Assembly (NCBI GenBank): GCA_001599755.1
Contig: BCHX01000001.1
Coordinates: forward strand, 310,001 to 374,000
Source: Gliomastix tumulicola
Taxonomy: Eukaryota > Ascomycota > Sordariomycetes > Hypocreales > Bionectriaceae
Length of the DNA stretch: 64,000 nucleotides
Reading direction: 5' to 3'
A program made the position numbers and the translations under genes. The notes under the pieces were generated by a model that ran no database searches, was not told where the DNA came from, and saw only the letters and a list, made by a program, of their open reading frames with translations. Of the stretch, positions 11,731 through 20,852 are shown piece by piece (the stretch's first letter is position 1; each line of letters opens with the position of its first letter).

Positions 11731-12243
11731 AGTAGCTCTAATATCGCGGCCTAGGTCGCTACAACGTACTCTCCCAAATACAACCCCTCCAATTCTACCA
11801 TCCTCAAGACCTGCAGCTGAAACATCGCATGTGTCTATCTCTGCCCAACGTAACAAAGGGAGTAGACACCATCTACCCGGATCAGGAACAGACACACGAA
11901 ACATTCCTCCAGTCAGCCCCGAAATCAATAGCGGTGAACTCTAAACAAAAATACGTGAGACCTATGAGATGCCATGCCATGCCAGCCCAACAGAAATTAC
12001 GCGGAAGCTTAAACGAGAACGGCCGAAGACAAGAAGAAAAGTCAATGACGTCTTCCACATAAGACGTTGACGTAGCACAAGCACCCGTCTTCCCCCCTCA
12101 ATTTCCCCCCGATCTTGTTTTCTCGAAGTACTGTATTTCCCGGCTTGTTGTTTTGAGTCAGAGCTGGCAGTCTTGACGAGCCGCGTCGAATCGCTAGTTT
12201 CTGGCTGCTTATCCGGGTACACACAGTGATTGGTGCTTTGGTG
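11731..12243. promoter_or_regulatory. Intergenic between methyltransferase and ATP-grasp genes
   Basis: This 0.5-kb spacer between two co-directional pathway genes must hold the methyltransferase terminator and the ATP-grasp promoter. A pyrimidine-rich run (about 12088-12125) precedes the latter. No TATA box or coding frame stands out. Confidence 0.4.
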
Positions 12244-13926
12244 ATGGCCGAAGGGGGGATCTTCAGCAGGGCGACGGCGTTTGCCTGGCATGTCCTGAAG
12301 AATTCCTTCCTGGTGGCTCTCAGCCTGTTCTTACTCCCCATAGACACGGCCGCGATATTCGCCGTCAGCATCTGGAGCAGACTCGCGCCCTGGATATCGA
12401 CAAAAACCGCCCGCGATGACGGTAATACTCCCCCGTCCGACAGGAAGACAGTCCTCATCACGGGGATGAGCATGTCTAAGGGCCTCGTCCTCGCGCGTCT
12501 CTTCCACCGGCGCGGTCACCGTGTCATCGGCGCAGATGTGCATCCCCTCGCCATGGGCCGCGTGTCCTCCTCCCTCGACCGATTCTACGTGCTTCCGACG
12601 CCTGGCGACGACAAAGCGGCCGAGATGGAGGACGAGGACGACCCGTATATCCTGCGCCTGCTGGACATAGTGCGCGACGAGGGCGTGGATGTCTGGGTGT
12701 CGGTGTCGGACGTCAATAACGCCATGCGCGATGCCCTGGCCAAGGATGTCATGGAAGCGCACACCGATATAAAGGCTATACAACTTGGTCCGAGGGATGT
12801 CCGCAGCCTGCACGAGAAGGATGCCTTCGTGGAGCATACACGCCGTCTGGGGCTCCCCGTGCCGGAGTCCGAGGTCGTCTCGTCGCGGGCGGCTGTCGTC
12901 GACTTCCTCAACAAGCGCGGTGGGCTGAGACTGAGGTCAAACGGGAAGCAGTACATCCTGAAGCCGATCCGGGTAGACGACGTCGCGAGAAACGACGCCG
13001 TTCTCCTCCCCGCGGCGACCGAGCAGGAGACACTCCGCCGCCTCGACTCTGTCGCCGCCTTCAACACGCCGTCGTCCATCGCCAGACCGGGAGACCAGTC
13101 CTTTGCTGCCGCCGCGGCCGCCACGTATCCCGACAAGCCGGAGCTGCTCATGCAGGAGTTCATCCGCGGCCGCGAGTTCTGCACGCACGCGCTCGTGGTC
13201 AAGGGCCGCGTCCGCGCATTCACGGCGTGTCCGTCGTCGGGGCTGCTCATGCATTACACGGCTATGCCCGAGGAGGCGCCGCTGTGCGGTGCGATGCTGG
13301 CGTTTACGCGGATCATGGCCGGGGCGGAAGGGGAGGATTGGACGGGCCATGTGAGCTTTGATTTCATCGTCAAGGGGCGGACGCCAGCTGGTGAGGACTC
13401 GTCATCGTCATCGTCTTCTGCTGCTGCGTCGCCGAGGGAGAAGGAGAAAGGAAGCAGGAAGTCTTCAGCAGAAGACGGTCTACGGATCTACCCCATTGAG
13501 TGCAATCCTCGGGTTCACACTGCCGTCGTCCTGTTCAACGACACGCCTGAGATAGTAGACGAATATCTCTCCATCCTCGATGGCTCCTCCGGCAGGATCG
13601 ATCCCATCTTCCCGCGCTCGACGCCAGAGGAGCCCCCGAAGCAGTACTACTGGGTCGGACAGGACCTTATCGAGCACGTCGTCTATCCGCTCTACCTGCA
13701 CCTCGTCTCTCGGATAGTGACGCGGCCGCAGCTGGCGGGATCTGTGCGGGAGTTTGCCTGGCATGTCCGGCACTGGAAGGACGGGACGTTCGAGATGTGG
13801 GATCCGTGGCCGTGGTGGTGGCTGTACCATGTGTACTGGCCGGCTAGATTTATGGGCTTCCTGCTCCGGGACCAGCGCTGGAGCGGCATTAATGTGAGCA
13901 CGGGGAAGGCGTTTATGGCGAGATAG
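12244..13926 (+). CDS. ATP-grasp ligase, MysC-like mycosporine synthase
   Basis: Intronless, 560 aa from the ATG at 12244 (an upstream in-frame GTG was not used). A hydrophobic N-terminal segment (about residues 14-46) precedes KTVLITGMSMSKGLVLARLF, a nucleotide-binding-like N-domain start. I remember a similar N-terminal arrangement in cyanobacterial MysC. The ATP-grasp body follows, including KQYILKPI and LLMQEFIRGREFC. IECNPRVHTAVV is the usual metal- and ATP-binding ECNPR segment. A Ser-rich, Lys/Glu insertion (about 385-412) interrupts the domain just before it. The C-terminus is strikingly aromatic (WDPWPWWWLYHVYW). In the pathway it would condense 4-deoxygadusol with an amino acid, classically glycine, using ATP. 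Fungal mycosporines often carry amino alcohols, so the substrate is open. Membrane association through the N-terminal segment is an inference. Confidence 0.9.
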   Translation: MAEGGIFSRATAFAWHVLKNSFLVALSLFLLPIDTAAIFAVSIWSRLAPWISTKTARDDGNTPPSDRKTVLITGMSMSKGLVLARLFHRRGHRVIGADVHPLAMGRVSSSLDRFYVLPTPGDDKAAEMEDEDDPYILRLLDIVRDEGVDVWVSVSDVNNAMRDALAKDVMEAHTDIKAIQLGPRDVRSLHEKDAFVEHTRRLGLPVPESEVVSSRAAVVDFLNKRGGLRLRSNGKQYILKPIRVDDVARNDAVLLPAATEQETLRRLDSVAAFNTPSSIARPGDQSFAAAAAATYPDKPELLMQEFIRGREFCTHALVVKGRVRAFTACPSSGLLMHYTAMPEEAPLCGAMLAFTRIMAGAEGEDWTGHVSFDFIVKGRTPAGEDSSSSSSSAAASPREKEKGSRKSSAEDGLRIYPIECNPRVHTAVVLFNDTPEIVDEYLSILDGSSGRIDPIFPRSTPEEPPKQYYWVGQDLIEHVVYPLYLHLVSRIVTRPQLAGSVREFAWHVRHWKDGTFEMWDPWPWWWLYHVYWPARFMGFLLRDQRWSGINVSTGKAFMAR

Positions 13927-14128
13927 AGGTGTCGTTTGGAGCGTGTAGTCATCTGTATTCGGTAGCAGCAATCGTAATAATATCCCGTCATGTCCTGAAC
14001 TCCGCGCAATGTTGTCCTTGTCGTAGCATCCCTCTCGTCAGCCCAGTATCGTGCCGTATTCCCATACCCCCGTTATCCATCTTCCATCGTGACATAAGGC
14101 AGTCCCTACTCCCCATAATCATCATCCA

Positions 14129-15068
14129 TCATAGCTCGAGGATCCGCGCCCCGTCCTCCAGGTTCATCATATCGTCCACCCGCAACGCCTTCCCACCCCA
14201 AATCACCGTCCCCTTCCCATCCACGGCAAACGCCCCGGCCTCCTGCCACTTCGTCCCCATGGCGGACGCCATATCATCATCGTCGTCGTCGTCGTGCTCA
14301 AAGGTACTGCTGCTCCCTTTCTCCTGGACCTTCACCCCACCGCGCGCGCTCTGCCTCTGTATGCCCTCGGCGACCTGCTCCCCGAGCCAGCCCTTCTCCT
14401 TCCAGCCCTGAATCTGCGCGGCCGGGTGGAAGAGGTGCCAGACGCTCCCCAGGCCGAGGCCCCAGGCGGCGTAGAGCGAGCGGTCCTCGTCGATGATGAC
14501 CTCGACGGACCAGGCGCCGCCGAGGAGGTCGATCCATTTGCGCGTGGCCTGGGCGGAGGAGTGGGAGACGGCGACGCAGCGGATCGTGCCGGCGTAGCGG
14601 TTCGCGAGCGTCCGGAGGGTGAGGAATGTCTTTTGGGCGACTGTGACGGGATCAGCGGTTGGCTCTAGGAATGGGGGGGTATGGGAGGAACGTACAGGCG
14701 CATCCGACACACCGCAGAAAGACGACGAGCGTCCGCTGTCCGCCGCCCAGCCTCAGCCTCCCCTCGCGATCTGCCGGCGCCGAGTCCCCCACGGACGGGA
14801 CAGCAGCGACCTTGACCGGCGGCGGCGCGGGGGACAGCCAGGGATGTACGGTGAGTGGCAGCCCAATCCCGCCCGAGAACCACGAGCCCCAGCTGTTGTC
14901 CGGATTATTAGGATCGTAGCCTTCGGGCATCGGCTTGCGTAGCTTGTTCGGTTCGCGGCGCGGCTGCTGGGGATCTGTCGGGGGCAGCGTCCAGGAGGAG
15001 AGGTCGAAGGTGTCGGAGGGGAGGCCGACCTTTTTGAGGGCGATCTTGGTCGTGAGGCTGGAGAACAT
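14129..15068 (-). CDS. AhpC/TSA-like thioredoxin-fold protein
   Basis: Two exons (15068-14696, 14640-14129) give 294 aa. The spliced sequence contains VFLRCVGCAFAQ, a Cys-x-x-Cys at about residues 120-123 after a beta-strand, as in the AhpC/TSA_2 (peroxiredoxin-like 2) family. Downstream motifs (YAGTIRCVAVSHSS, YAAWGLGLGSVWH and a C-terminal GTVIWGGKA strand) fit the same fold. An acidic Asp run (about 245-251) is an insertion. The gene is convergent with the ATP-grasp gene, about 200 bp apart. A redox role next to a photoprotectant cluster is attractive but unproven; it may simply be a neighbour. Confidence 0.75.
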
Positions 15069-16029
15069 GGTCTCGGCTGACTGGCTCTCGATGCGAGGGA
15101 AGGCAGAGGGAGGCGTTAACGAGAGTGAGTAGAACCAGTCAATGGGAAGAAGCAGAAGAAACTAAAGAGCGGCGGGAAGAGAAGCAACGAGCGACATAGT
15201 CAGAGACGGATGGCACGGTGATCAGGTTTCGAAGGTAACGAAATGTTGAATATTCTGGCGAGATAGGACCCCTGTTTCATGGAGAACCCCCACCGCACTT
15301 TGACGCGAGAAAAGGGGTTCGTGTCTCAGCCTCAAGGGGCTTGCCGACGGTCTGTGCGGGTTCTGATAACCAGACGAACGGGCCAGACCGTCGTCAACTG
15401 TGTTTTTGCAGTAGGCATTCTGCTTGTCTAATTGACTCTTGTTCCCCATTACTAACAGAGTTCAATGACAAGCTATTGATATGTACTTATGTGTCGCGTG
15501 TCCGTGATCGAGGTTTATCATGAGATGTCCCACGCTCCCCTGCTGGAATACCCCGGAGTCAGCGCTAACAGAGCGGCGGAGGGGATGCTACAGTGCGAGT
15601 ACTCGTACTGGGCGCTCGTGTCGAACGTCCTAGAACTAAAACAGACGTCGTACAGAACTCCTGCAGCTTCAACAATGCCCACCCAAGTCCGGATTTTATC
15701 ACACCACGACCACAATTTACTCACTCTGCATCTAGAAGCCAAGATTGGAGCGCCCGCCTCTGCGTTGAATTGTCGATCGCCCCAGTAAGGAAGTCGACGT
15801 GTGCTGATGAGAATTGGCGCTTTCCGCGGAGTGTGAGCGTCACCTTGGGATTCTGGGGCTCGGGGAAGGATGGTTCATTCATCGCATGGCGGCGGTCGCC
15901 AATGCCTTCCTTTGCCCTCTCCTCTTGGTACAATGCTCACTGCAACCTCATCATCGGCGACCAATACGTCCGGCGGCTTGTGCCCGGCACTGACGACATG
16001 ATTGCTGGTCTCGTGCGCCGGATGGATGG
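15069..16029. other. Intergenic, no gene seen
   Basis: This holds the promoter of the AhpC/TSA-like gene on the left and the 3' flank of a minus-strand gene on the right. Short overlapping frames on both strands show no recognisable family. Confidence 0.45.
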
Positions 16030-16631
16030 TTAGGCGGCCTTAGATGAGTCGGCCTCGCTGAATAGAGCACCGAGGGCTGCAGGTACTGCTTCGGCGGTGG
16101 GTAGACATGTCTCGGTATGGTGATACAGTAGGCCAAGGACCTGCCAGAGGGGAAGACCTCCTCGCACAAGATGCTGCGAAGCGACGTGCGCACATCGAAG
16201 AGGGTGAGTCGGCTGATTGACGAAGCCATGGTCGTGATCCAGGAAGCGCTCGGTCTGCATCCTGGCGTAACACATTGTCAGGATTCCGCCCAGAGCGCTA
16301 AGTCGAAGATCTGCATCTGTCGAAGCCTTTCTTCACCTTTCGGAGGGTAGCCAATATGCGTTCAAATTAGTCTCGCGTACCAAGAGCAACAGAGCTTCAC
16401 GACCGGTATCTTTAGGAAGTGCAGGGCGACCGCGGGCAGGCTGGGCCGACGCTGGAACTGCATGAGGCGACGAGGGAGGACGAGGGTACGCCAACTGCAT
16501 GCGCGCCGACTGCTTCATGCTAGGCAGACTCCTGCGGCCATCGCCTGAGGCTTCGGATTCGACGATGAGGGATGGAAAGGGGATAGGAAGGGGGAAGACA
16601 CACTCTCAAAGAGGCGGTCAAACCGAGACAT
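16030..16631 (-). CDS. Unknown 162-aa protein, three exons
   Basis: No long open frame exists here, but three minus-strand pieces splice cleanly: 16631-16604, 16544-16381 and 16326-16030, total 162 aa. Intron 1 (GTGTGT..CTCAG) is phase 1 and intron 2 (GTACGC..AAAG, 54 bp) is phase 0. The product starts MSRFDRLFES, has a Pro/Ser/Ala-rich middle, then TGREALLLLASTDADLRLSA. It continues through a His/Leu-rich region (GLPLWQVLGLLYHHTETCLP) to a short acidic end. The continuous protein-like frame across both junctions is the argument for a real gene. I did not recognise a family. It may be lineage-restricted, or the remnant of a longer gene. Confidence 0.45.
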
Positions 16632-17270
16632 GTGAGTCTGCCTCGGGACTTGGCAGCTTATGTTTCTAGCGTCATTGGATTTTTCAGCTCTGTCCTCTCG
16701 TATCCGGCGTATTTGCTCGTGTGCCAGAGCGAAATTAGCTGGTTGCTATTCCAGGACCAGCATCGGGGTCCCTGGATTCAAAGGATCGTGGGGATCTCCA
16801 CGGCGCTGCGTGTCGATCATTCAGCCCTGTTCCAGGGGGGGAAGCCCCGTCTTACGATCTTTACGGTCCCTCTTAGCCCTTTTCCCTCGCGCGGCAAGAG
16901 CCAATCCTGCCCGCTCGGGTCATTGATTCATCTGCCAGCTGCAGCGAATCAGGCGACGACCCGAAGGAAACGAGCGACTTCCAGAGGGGATGTTTCATGC
17001 AGGACCCCCCCTCTGGACCCTTGTCTGAGGCTGATAAACTTATGTAATTTGGGCTGTCTCTGCTCCGTGCTGGAATGGACATGAGGGCAGAAACGGCTGA
17101 GGATGGGCGAGGCAGGAATGTTGATCTGGGGCTTCGTTTTCGTCGTATGCGTCGTATGTCTTTCTGGGCTGCAGTCGTGAGGCGTCTTTGCTTAACTTGG
17201 AAGTCGGAAATCAAGAGATGCTTACTTTCTTGAGCATTCGAGCTCGCTCAGGGGCTTGGCCCTGATGGGG
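16632..17270. other. Intergenic upstream of defensin-like gene
   Basis: No supported gene. The plus-strand frames at 16632-17084 lack recognisable features. The right end is the promoter of the defensin-like precursor. Confidence 0.4.
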
Positions 17271-17277
17271 TATAAAG
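17271..17277 (+). promoter_or_regulatory. TATA box of defensin-like gene
   Basis: TATAAAG lies 126 bp before the start codon. It is followed by a CA/CT-rich leader (CAATC and CAACTACC-type runs), typical of strongly expressed fungal genes for secreted proteins. Confidence 0.5.
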
Positions 17278-17396
17278 TAGGGCTGGTTCTCCCTCCAAGT
17301 GAAGTCTTTCTCAGCAATCAACAGCTTCACAATCATCCAACACTTCAATACTCAACTACCCACTGCCAGACCTAAGCCGTCTTCCCATCATTCAAA

Positions 17397-17847
17397 ATGA
17401 AGTTCACCGCCTCCGTCGTCTTCGCCCTCTTCTCCGCGGCCACTCTCGTCTCCGGAAACCCGGTTCCCGAGGCTGGCGCCGCCGAGCACGACGTCTCCCT
17501 CGAGGTCCGCGGCCACGGCTGCCCCTGGTCCTCCAACCAGTGTGCTTTCCACGTAAGTCCCCCCTAATTCAGCTTGCCCATGATAATACGTGAGAGCTAA
17601 TATGATCGTCGCTTAGTGCCGCAATGTATGAGACATCTTCCACATACCACATGCTTCAACATACTAATCATCCTCTAGGACGTCCGCAAGGACTGCCCTC
17701 ACAGCAACAAGGTCCTCAAGCCTAGCGGCGGCACCTGCGGAGGCCTGGGCTGGGCGTAAGTGAAACCGCATCGAACATTTCCAGGAATTGACTGCTGATG
17801 ACTTGGATTATAGGACCTGCAAGTGTATCTACGACAAGGACTGCTGA
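17397..17847 (+). CDS. Plectasin-like defensin precursor (secreted, Cys-rich)
   Basis: Four exons (17397-17552, 17617-17625, 17679-17755, 17814-17847) encode 91 aa. Exon 2 is a 9-nt microexon encoding Cys-Arg-Asn. Residues 1-20 form a signal peptide. An acidic propeptide follows, ending at Arg38, after which the mature part starts Gly-His-Gly-Cys. Cysteines lie at 42, 49, 53, 61, 75, 83, 85 and 91. C42-x6-C49-x3-C53 plus C75-x7-C83-x-C85 is the cysteine-stabilised alpha/beta (CSab) pattern. The GxGC start, QC..HC spacing and CKC end resemble plectasin, an ascomycete antibacterial defensin. C61 and C91 are additional and could form a fourth disulfide. Processing after the single Arg38 is inferred. 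Antimicrobial action is family knowledge, not shown here. All introns have standard borders. Confidence 0.8.
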
Positions 17848-18260
17848 GAGGTTCTATGCTCTCATGGCAAGCTGTCAATTTGAAAGTCGACATGTAGCCA
17901 CAGCAACATTCGCTAGTTTTTCTTGTGTACGGTAGAGGTTTTTCTCGGGGTTTTTATTCATCTTGTACGCACTCGCGGCGTTCGAATAGATATACCATTT
18001 GGCAGAATTTTGTCCCTTCGTGTGGTGATACATGGCCCAAGAGTATTTCGCGGCATTGGTGGTGTGAACCATGCTTCTCTCACTGAGATCCTCCCAGCTG
18101 CTTTCCATGTCTTTGCTCGTCTCTCTCTTTGATCTTCTTCAGCTCCGCCTGGTCCTCTTGAGCAAGCTCGGCGTCTATTTTCGCACCCTTCGAGGGCTCG
18201 TGACCATGCATCGTGGCCTAATGACATCATTAATAAATAATGCCGTGTACAAAATACCCC
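17848..18260. other. 3' flank of defensin-like gene, no gene seen
   Basis: This is convergent intergenic sequence between the defensin-like gene and the 67-aa gene on the minus strand. Nothing coding was recognised. Confidence 0.4.
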
Positions 18261-18592
18261 TTAGATACTGACTGCATAACCGGACTCATGTTTCAGTCGG
18301 TCATTGATGCGTCGTTGGTCCTACAATAGAAGGGTCGTCAGCCTGACCATCCGCATCGCCATGGGTCTGAAGCCGTGTGCATACCTCTTCATCGCGGACC
18401 TCGTTGACGATCTTGTCCCTGTTCACTGAATATGCACGCCTGTTAGTCCTGAGTTCACAGACGGGAGGGAAAGCGAGGGCGATCCGTACTGTAAGCCTCC
18501 GCATTGATGTTGGCAGACACACCAGCAGCCCTGTTCTCGGCGTGGCTGTAGTGCTTCTGGTCGCCTGTCTCGAGGGAAAATCGCCCAGTCAT
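18261..18592 (-). CDS. 67-aa conserved-looking microprotein
   Basis: Three exons (18592-18490, 18425-18385, 18320-18261) join to 68 codons. Intron 1 runs GTACGG..TTCAG (phase 1) and intron 2 runs GTATGC..TTGTAG (phase 0). The protein begins MTGRFSLETGDQKHYSHAEN, continues with a Gly/Ala/Asn segment, and ends with a charged helix-forming stretch (NRDKIVNEVRDEEDQRRIND). It is hydrophilic throughout, with no signal peptide or Cys. Alternative splicing of the last intron would give a different tail, but the chosen model keeps a regular helical pattern. It looks like a small soluble conserved fungal protein; I do not know its function. Confidence 0.55.
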
Positions 18593-19139
18593 ATTGATCA
18601 ATGGTTGAATTTGCGTGTCTCTTATCGAATCTCGTGGTGAGCTGTAATTCGGAAATGAAGTGGCACAGGCTGGGAGAGTGCAGCGATGCAAAAAGCCGGC
18701 AATGGACGTCTTTTATTCATCCCATCAACCCCATCCTTGACATACGTCCGACGTCATTGGGTTAAAAGATCTGGAGAAATGAGGAGAGTATTCTCCATCA
18801 ACTATGCCCTTCTACGCTATAGCATTGAAAGTCGGCGAAGCTTAAGTTTGCCTCAGTGGCACTAAAGGCTCAAGCCGAGGCACCATCTCGATTTATGCTT
18901 TTCACAGAAAGGGGTCACTGAAAAAGCCCCTGAATTTCTGCCTTACAAGTCACGAGAGGGACTATCATAACGTGTAGCAATGGGCGATGTTTCATTAGGG
19001 CTATAAACAAAGCCAACGAGGCCTAGATAGATAGTTTATGGTGGGCAATTGTCCTTACTAGAGTACCGTATGATATTACAATTCAACCCCCCCCCCATCG
19101 GTCGATAAATCTAGGGTCAAACTATACTCCAGGGCTTCC
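18593..19139. other. Intergenic, no gene seen
   Basis: Relatively AT-rich sequence between two minus-strand genes. A short C-run lies near 19088. No coding frame was recognised. Confidence 0.4.
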
Positions 19140-19628
19140 TCATGCCAGCCCTACAGACCGGCAATTCTGGCAGGGAGCACCTCCAGCCGTTCTCTGTCGG
19201 CAGAAGGCCAAACCAGCGTACTTGCAGTGCGAGGCACCGTCCACCACGCAGCCCTCATCGGGGTTCGACACTCGGTTCAGGCAGCCAGTGGTATCAGCGA
19301 ACTTGCAATGGTATGTGCCAGACTCCCGACAGCTGCTGTCCTTCACAATAGTCCGGTTCTTGCAACCGACGCCCCGGGCATATTTGCAGTGGTAGCTGCC
19401 GTCAGACGCTTTGCAGGACACGTCCTTGGCCCGATTCCACGCGGTGCAACCAGTGTCACCGGCGTACTTGCAGTGCCAGGTGCCGTCGGTGTTCTGGCAC
19501 ACGGTGCCTTTCGTGGTGACCTTGTTAAGACAAGAAGCGATCTTGGCGTACCTGCAGGGAAATGTGGCAGACGATGTCTTGTTCTTGGCCTGCGTGGAGT
19601 TGCTTCTGTTGCGTCTTGAGGGAGCCAT
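19140..19628 (-). CDS. Protein of five tandem Cys/Cys/Cys/His repeats
   Basis: The frame is open from 19646 and the ATG at 19628 (context AACATGG) is taken as start, giving 162 aa. After a basic, Ser/Asn-rich N-terminus the protein is built of five adjacent units of 27-28 residues. Four follow C-x7-C-x10-C-x(6-7)-H, with the next unit starting directly after the His (HCKYA, HCKYA, HCKFA, HCKYA). The fifth is truncated and ends with C-x2-C. Between the first two Cys the units share the KYA/KFA..GC core. There is no signal peptide, so zinc binding in the cytosol or nucleus fits better than disulfides. An upstream ATG at 19862 followed by a GTAAGT donor could add five residues through a 5' intron ending near 19639. 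I do not recognise the repeat. Confidence 0.65.
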   Translation of the reverse strand: MAPSRRNRSNSTQAKNKTSSATFPCRYAKIASCLNKVTTKGTVCQNTDGTWHCKYAGDTGCTAWNRAKDVSCKASDGSYHCKYARGVGCKNRTIVKDSSCRESGTYHCKFADTTGCLNRVSNPDEGCVVDGASHCKYAGLAFCRQRTAGGAPCQNCRSVGLA

Positions 19629-19862
19629 GTTCGTTTCCTGATCCAATTAGATGCTGAAGTGAATAAAGTCGTCAACGTACGGCGGGCGATTAGGCGAAAT
19701 TATCCTTGAAAACGCCGGAGGTGATCTTTGGGACTACTTTGAAACCGAGAACAAATCTTAGCGAAGATATTATCTTTGGGGCATTTATAATACTACCTTA
19801 GACACGATGTCAGTACATCAAGAACTTGCATCTATGAGAGAACTTACAATGAACCACGACAT

Positions 19863-20852
19863 GGCTGTTGGAACTGGGACCGTTCAGGGTGGCTTCAGGT
19901 GAGGTGAGCTGTGGAATTCATGTCAAGGCAGCTGAATCTTGAATCGAATATTCAGCTGACAATGTCGATCGAATATTGATAGTGAATAAAATCTGCCTGG
20001 TCCGACTTGTTGCACACGTTCCCTGGTTTATGCTGTGGGCAGGGAGTGAATCACAGTCGCCAAAGAGGTACATTCACGCCTTTCCGTTGTCTCGAATGTG
20101 ATTCAATAATCACATTTTGAGAGTCAGTGAGCGCTTTCCTGGACTGCATAGAATGAGGTGACTTTGACATGCGCAAATAATGCGCTTGTCGTGGGTGGAT
20201 TGGGCTCCTGCTGTGCCATGGGATGCTTTGGAGAATTCTCCAGCGTGCTCAGCATTTCTGGACCCTACGCAAACTATGGCCGGAGTCTGAGTCAGTCAGC
20301 AGTGACGTGCCTTGCAAGCTGAAGGTCCCCCATCAAAGAGCTGATCCGTCTCTGATCCAACTTGATCATCTTCGACACACGCGCGGGTGCCGTGGAGCCG
20401 TGGAGAATGTGACCGTCTGTGGGGGAAGGGTCGCAGAGACTGCGCCGATTTATTTGCCCGATGAATCGAAAAGATAGCATCAAAAGAACCTCGGACGTGC
20501 TGGTGGCAGGCTCTAGCACCCTGAGGAATCGCATCGTGACAATCTCGTTTGGGGCAGGCATATGGAATGAATACAAGGCGTGCACGAAGTCGATTCTTTT
20601 GCCATACGAACTTGGATAATAATACTGAGTGAGACAATTTTATGCATATGTTGGTTTTTTATCTTTATTTACTTTGGCGTCAGTGACGCAAAGAGGCTAT
20701 ATATACTACTTCCAATGACGGAGATACTTATAAGAAGAGTAAACAACCTACTGTCCGCCAGATACGCTTGTTCTCAAATTTAGCTGTCCAGGTGGTTTGT
20801 CAGTACGTCTTTTCTACCGAGTCCCCTGATGTGTTTACTTAGGGAAAGCCAC
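19863..20852. other. Intergenic, AT-rich, no gene seen
   Basis: AT-rich with only short overlapping frames. No transposase-like frame or long terminal repeat was seen. It includes the 3' flank of the AA9 gene. Confidence 0.4.

Noticed and set aside
18700..20700. Possible degraded transposon in the AT-richer stretch
   Set aside because: No transposase-like frame, terminal repeats or target-site duplication could be identified by eye.
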